Assembly (NCBI GenBank): GCA_045863555.1
Contig: BTUU01000039.1
Location: forward strand, 1 to 6,010
Direction of reading: 5' to 3'
DNA: 6,010 nucleotides
Source of the DNA: JACRLV01 sp045863555
GTDB taxonomy: Bacteria > Planctomycetota > Phycisphaerae > UBA1845 > Fen-1342
Position numbers and translations under genes: made by a program. The notes under the pieces were generated by a model that was not told the DNA's origin, made no database searches, and saw only the letters and a list, made by a program, of their open reading frames with translations. This document shows, piece by piece, positions 5,881 to 6,010 of the stretch (its first letter is position 1; each line of letters starts with the position of its first letter).

Positions 5881-5996
5881 AAGCCTGACGACAGGGTGGC
5901 ATGCTCTCGCGGTACTCCGCGTGAGCATGCCGGAGGACGGCAGACCCCAGACAGTGGTTGCCCCTCCCGCTCCCGTCGCCTTCCCACGTCAGGCTT
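5881..5996. repeat. 10-base inverted repeat flanking hairpin copy 2
   Basis: AAGCCTGACG (5881-5890) is the exact reverse complement of CGTCAGGCTT (5987-5996). It encloses hairpin copy 2 and crosses the 5829-5837/5961-5969 pairing, so the two could be alternative folds or terminal inverted repeats of a small element. There is no gene between the arms. A ten-base perfect match is somewhat unusual at this distance but not conclusive. Confidence 0.4.
5899..5930. repeat. Hairpin element, copy 2, downstream of rpoN
   Basis: Arms GCATGCTC (5899-5906) and GAGCATGC (5923-5930) pair perfectly. They are followed by a T-T mismatch (5907/5922), an inner stem CGCGG/CCGCG (5908-5912/5917-5921) and a four-base loop TACT. 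It is preceded by GGTG and followed by CGGAGGA, nearly the same flanks as copy 1. Relative to copy 1 the arm bases differ, but every difference keeps pairing. The start-to-start distance is 59 bases. Confidence 0.8.
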
Positions 5997-6010
5997 GACG
6001 CCCGGTCGTC

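Larger units (their letters stand above)
5829..5969. repeat. 9-base inverted repeat enclosing the twin hairpins
   Basis: CGGGAGGGG at 5829-5837 is the exact reverse complement of CCCCTCCCG at 5961-5969, and two G-T pairs could extend it inward. It begins 19 bases after the rpoN stop and brackets both hairpins, so together they could form a three-way branched structure. G/C-only arms of this length can occur by chance in such DNA, so the pairing is a hypothesis. Confidence 0.35.

Noticed and set aside
5838..5911. Sigma-54 (-24/-12) promoters at the TGGCATG sequences after rpoN
   Set aside because: The GG and GC dinucleotides are not at the required 10-base spacing in either copy; TGGCATG is explained by the hairpin arms.

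Overview
The window is GC-rich and carries a sigma-54 gene of the kind found in Planctomycetota. It also has two exported repeat or Cys-rich proteins and a WD40 remnant of styles that are common in planctomycetes, plus several palindromic intergenic elements. A run of exactly 100 Ns inside a tandem repeat shows this is a scaffolded draft or metagenome assembly. I therefore place it tentatively as a planctomycete, possibly Phycisphaerae-like. That is a judgement from sequence style, not from a database search.

Layout, all genes on the + strand. Positions 1-156 hold the last 51 codons of an unrecognised protein. Positions 157-362 are an intergenic stretch with three inverted repeats. Positions 363-1496 encode a 377-residue secreted Cys-rich protein, and 1584-3401 encode a 605-residue secreted protein with seven 'FDP' repeats, probably an SBBP-type beta-propeller followed by a beta-sandwich domain. 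These two genes are 87 bases apart and may be co-transcribed. Immediately after the second stop, in another frame and with no start of its own, lies the last part of a WD40 protein (about 3403-3600). It is followed by a 39-bp tandem array (3663-3961) interrupted by the assembly gap. A gene-poor stretch (3962-4340) leads into rpoN (4341-5810), encoding a complete 489-residue RNA polymerase sigma-54 factor. The remaining 200 bases hold two hairpins of identical architecture whose arms differ by compensatory changes.

The two secreted proteins belong to cell-envelope or extracellular functions that the sequence does not specify. RpoN is a separate regulatory gene; no enhancer-binding activator and no convincing -24/-12 promoter is visible here. 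I see no defence system, CRISPR array, transposase or tRNA/rRNA gene. The most notable items are the twin covarying hairpins after rpoN, the gap-broken 39-bp array, and the WD40 fragment fused in frame to that array. None is strong evidence of a new biological system.
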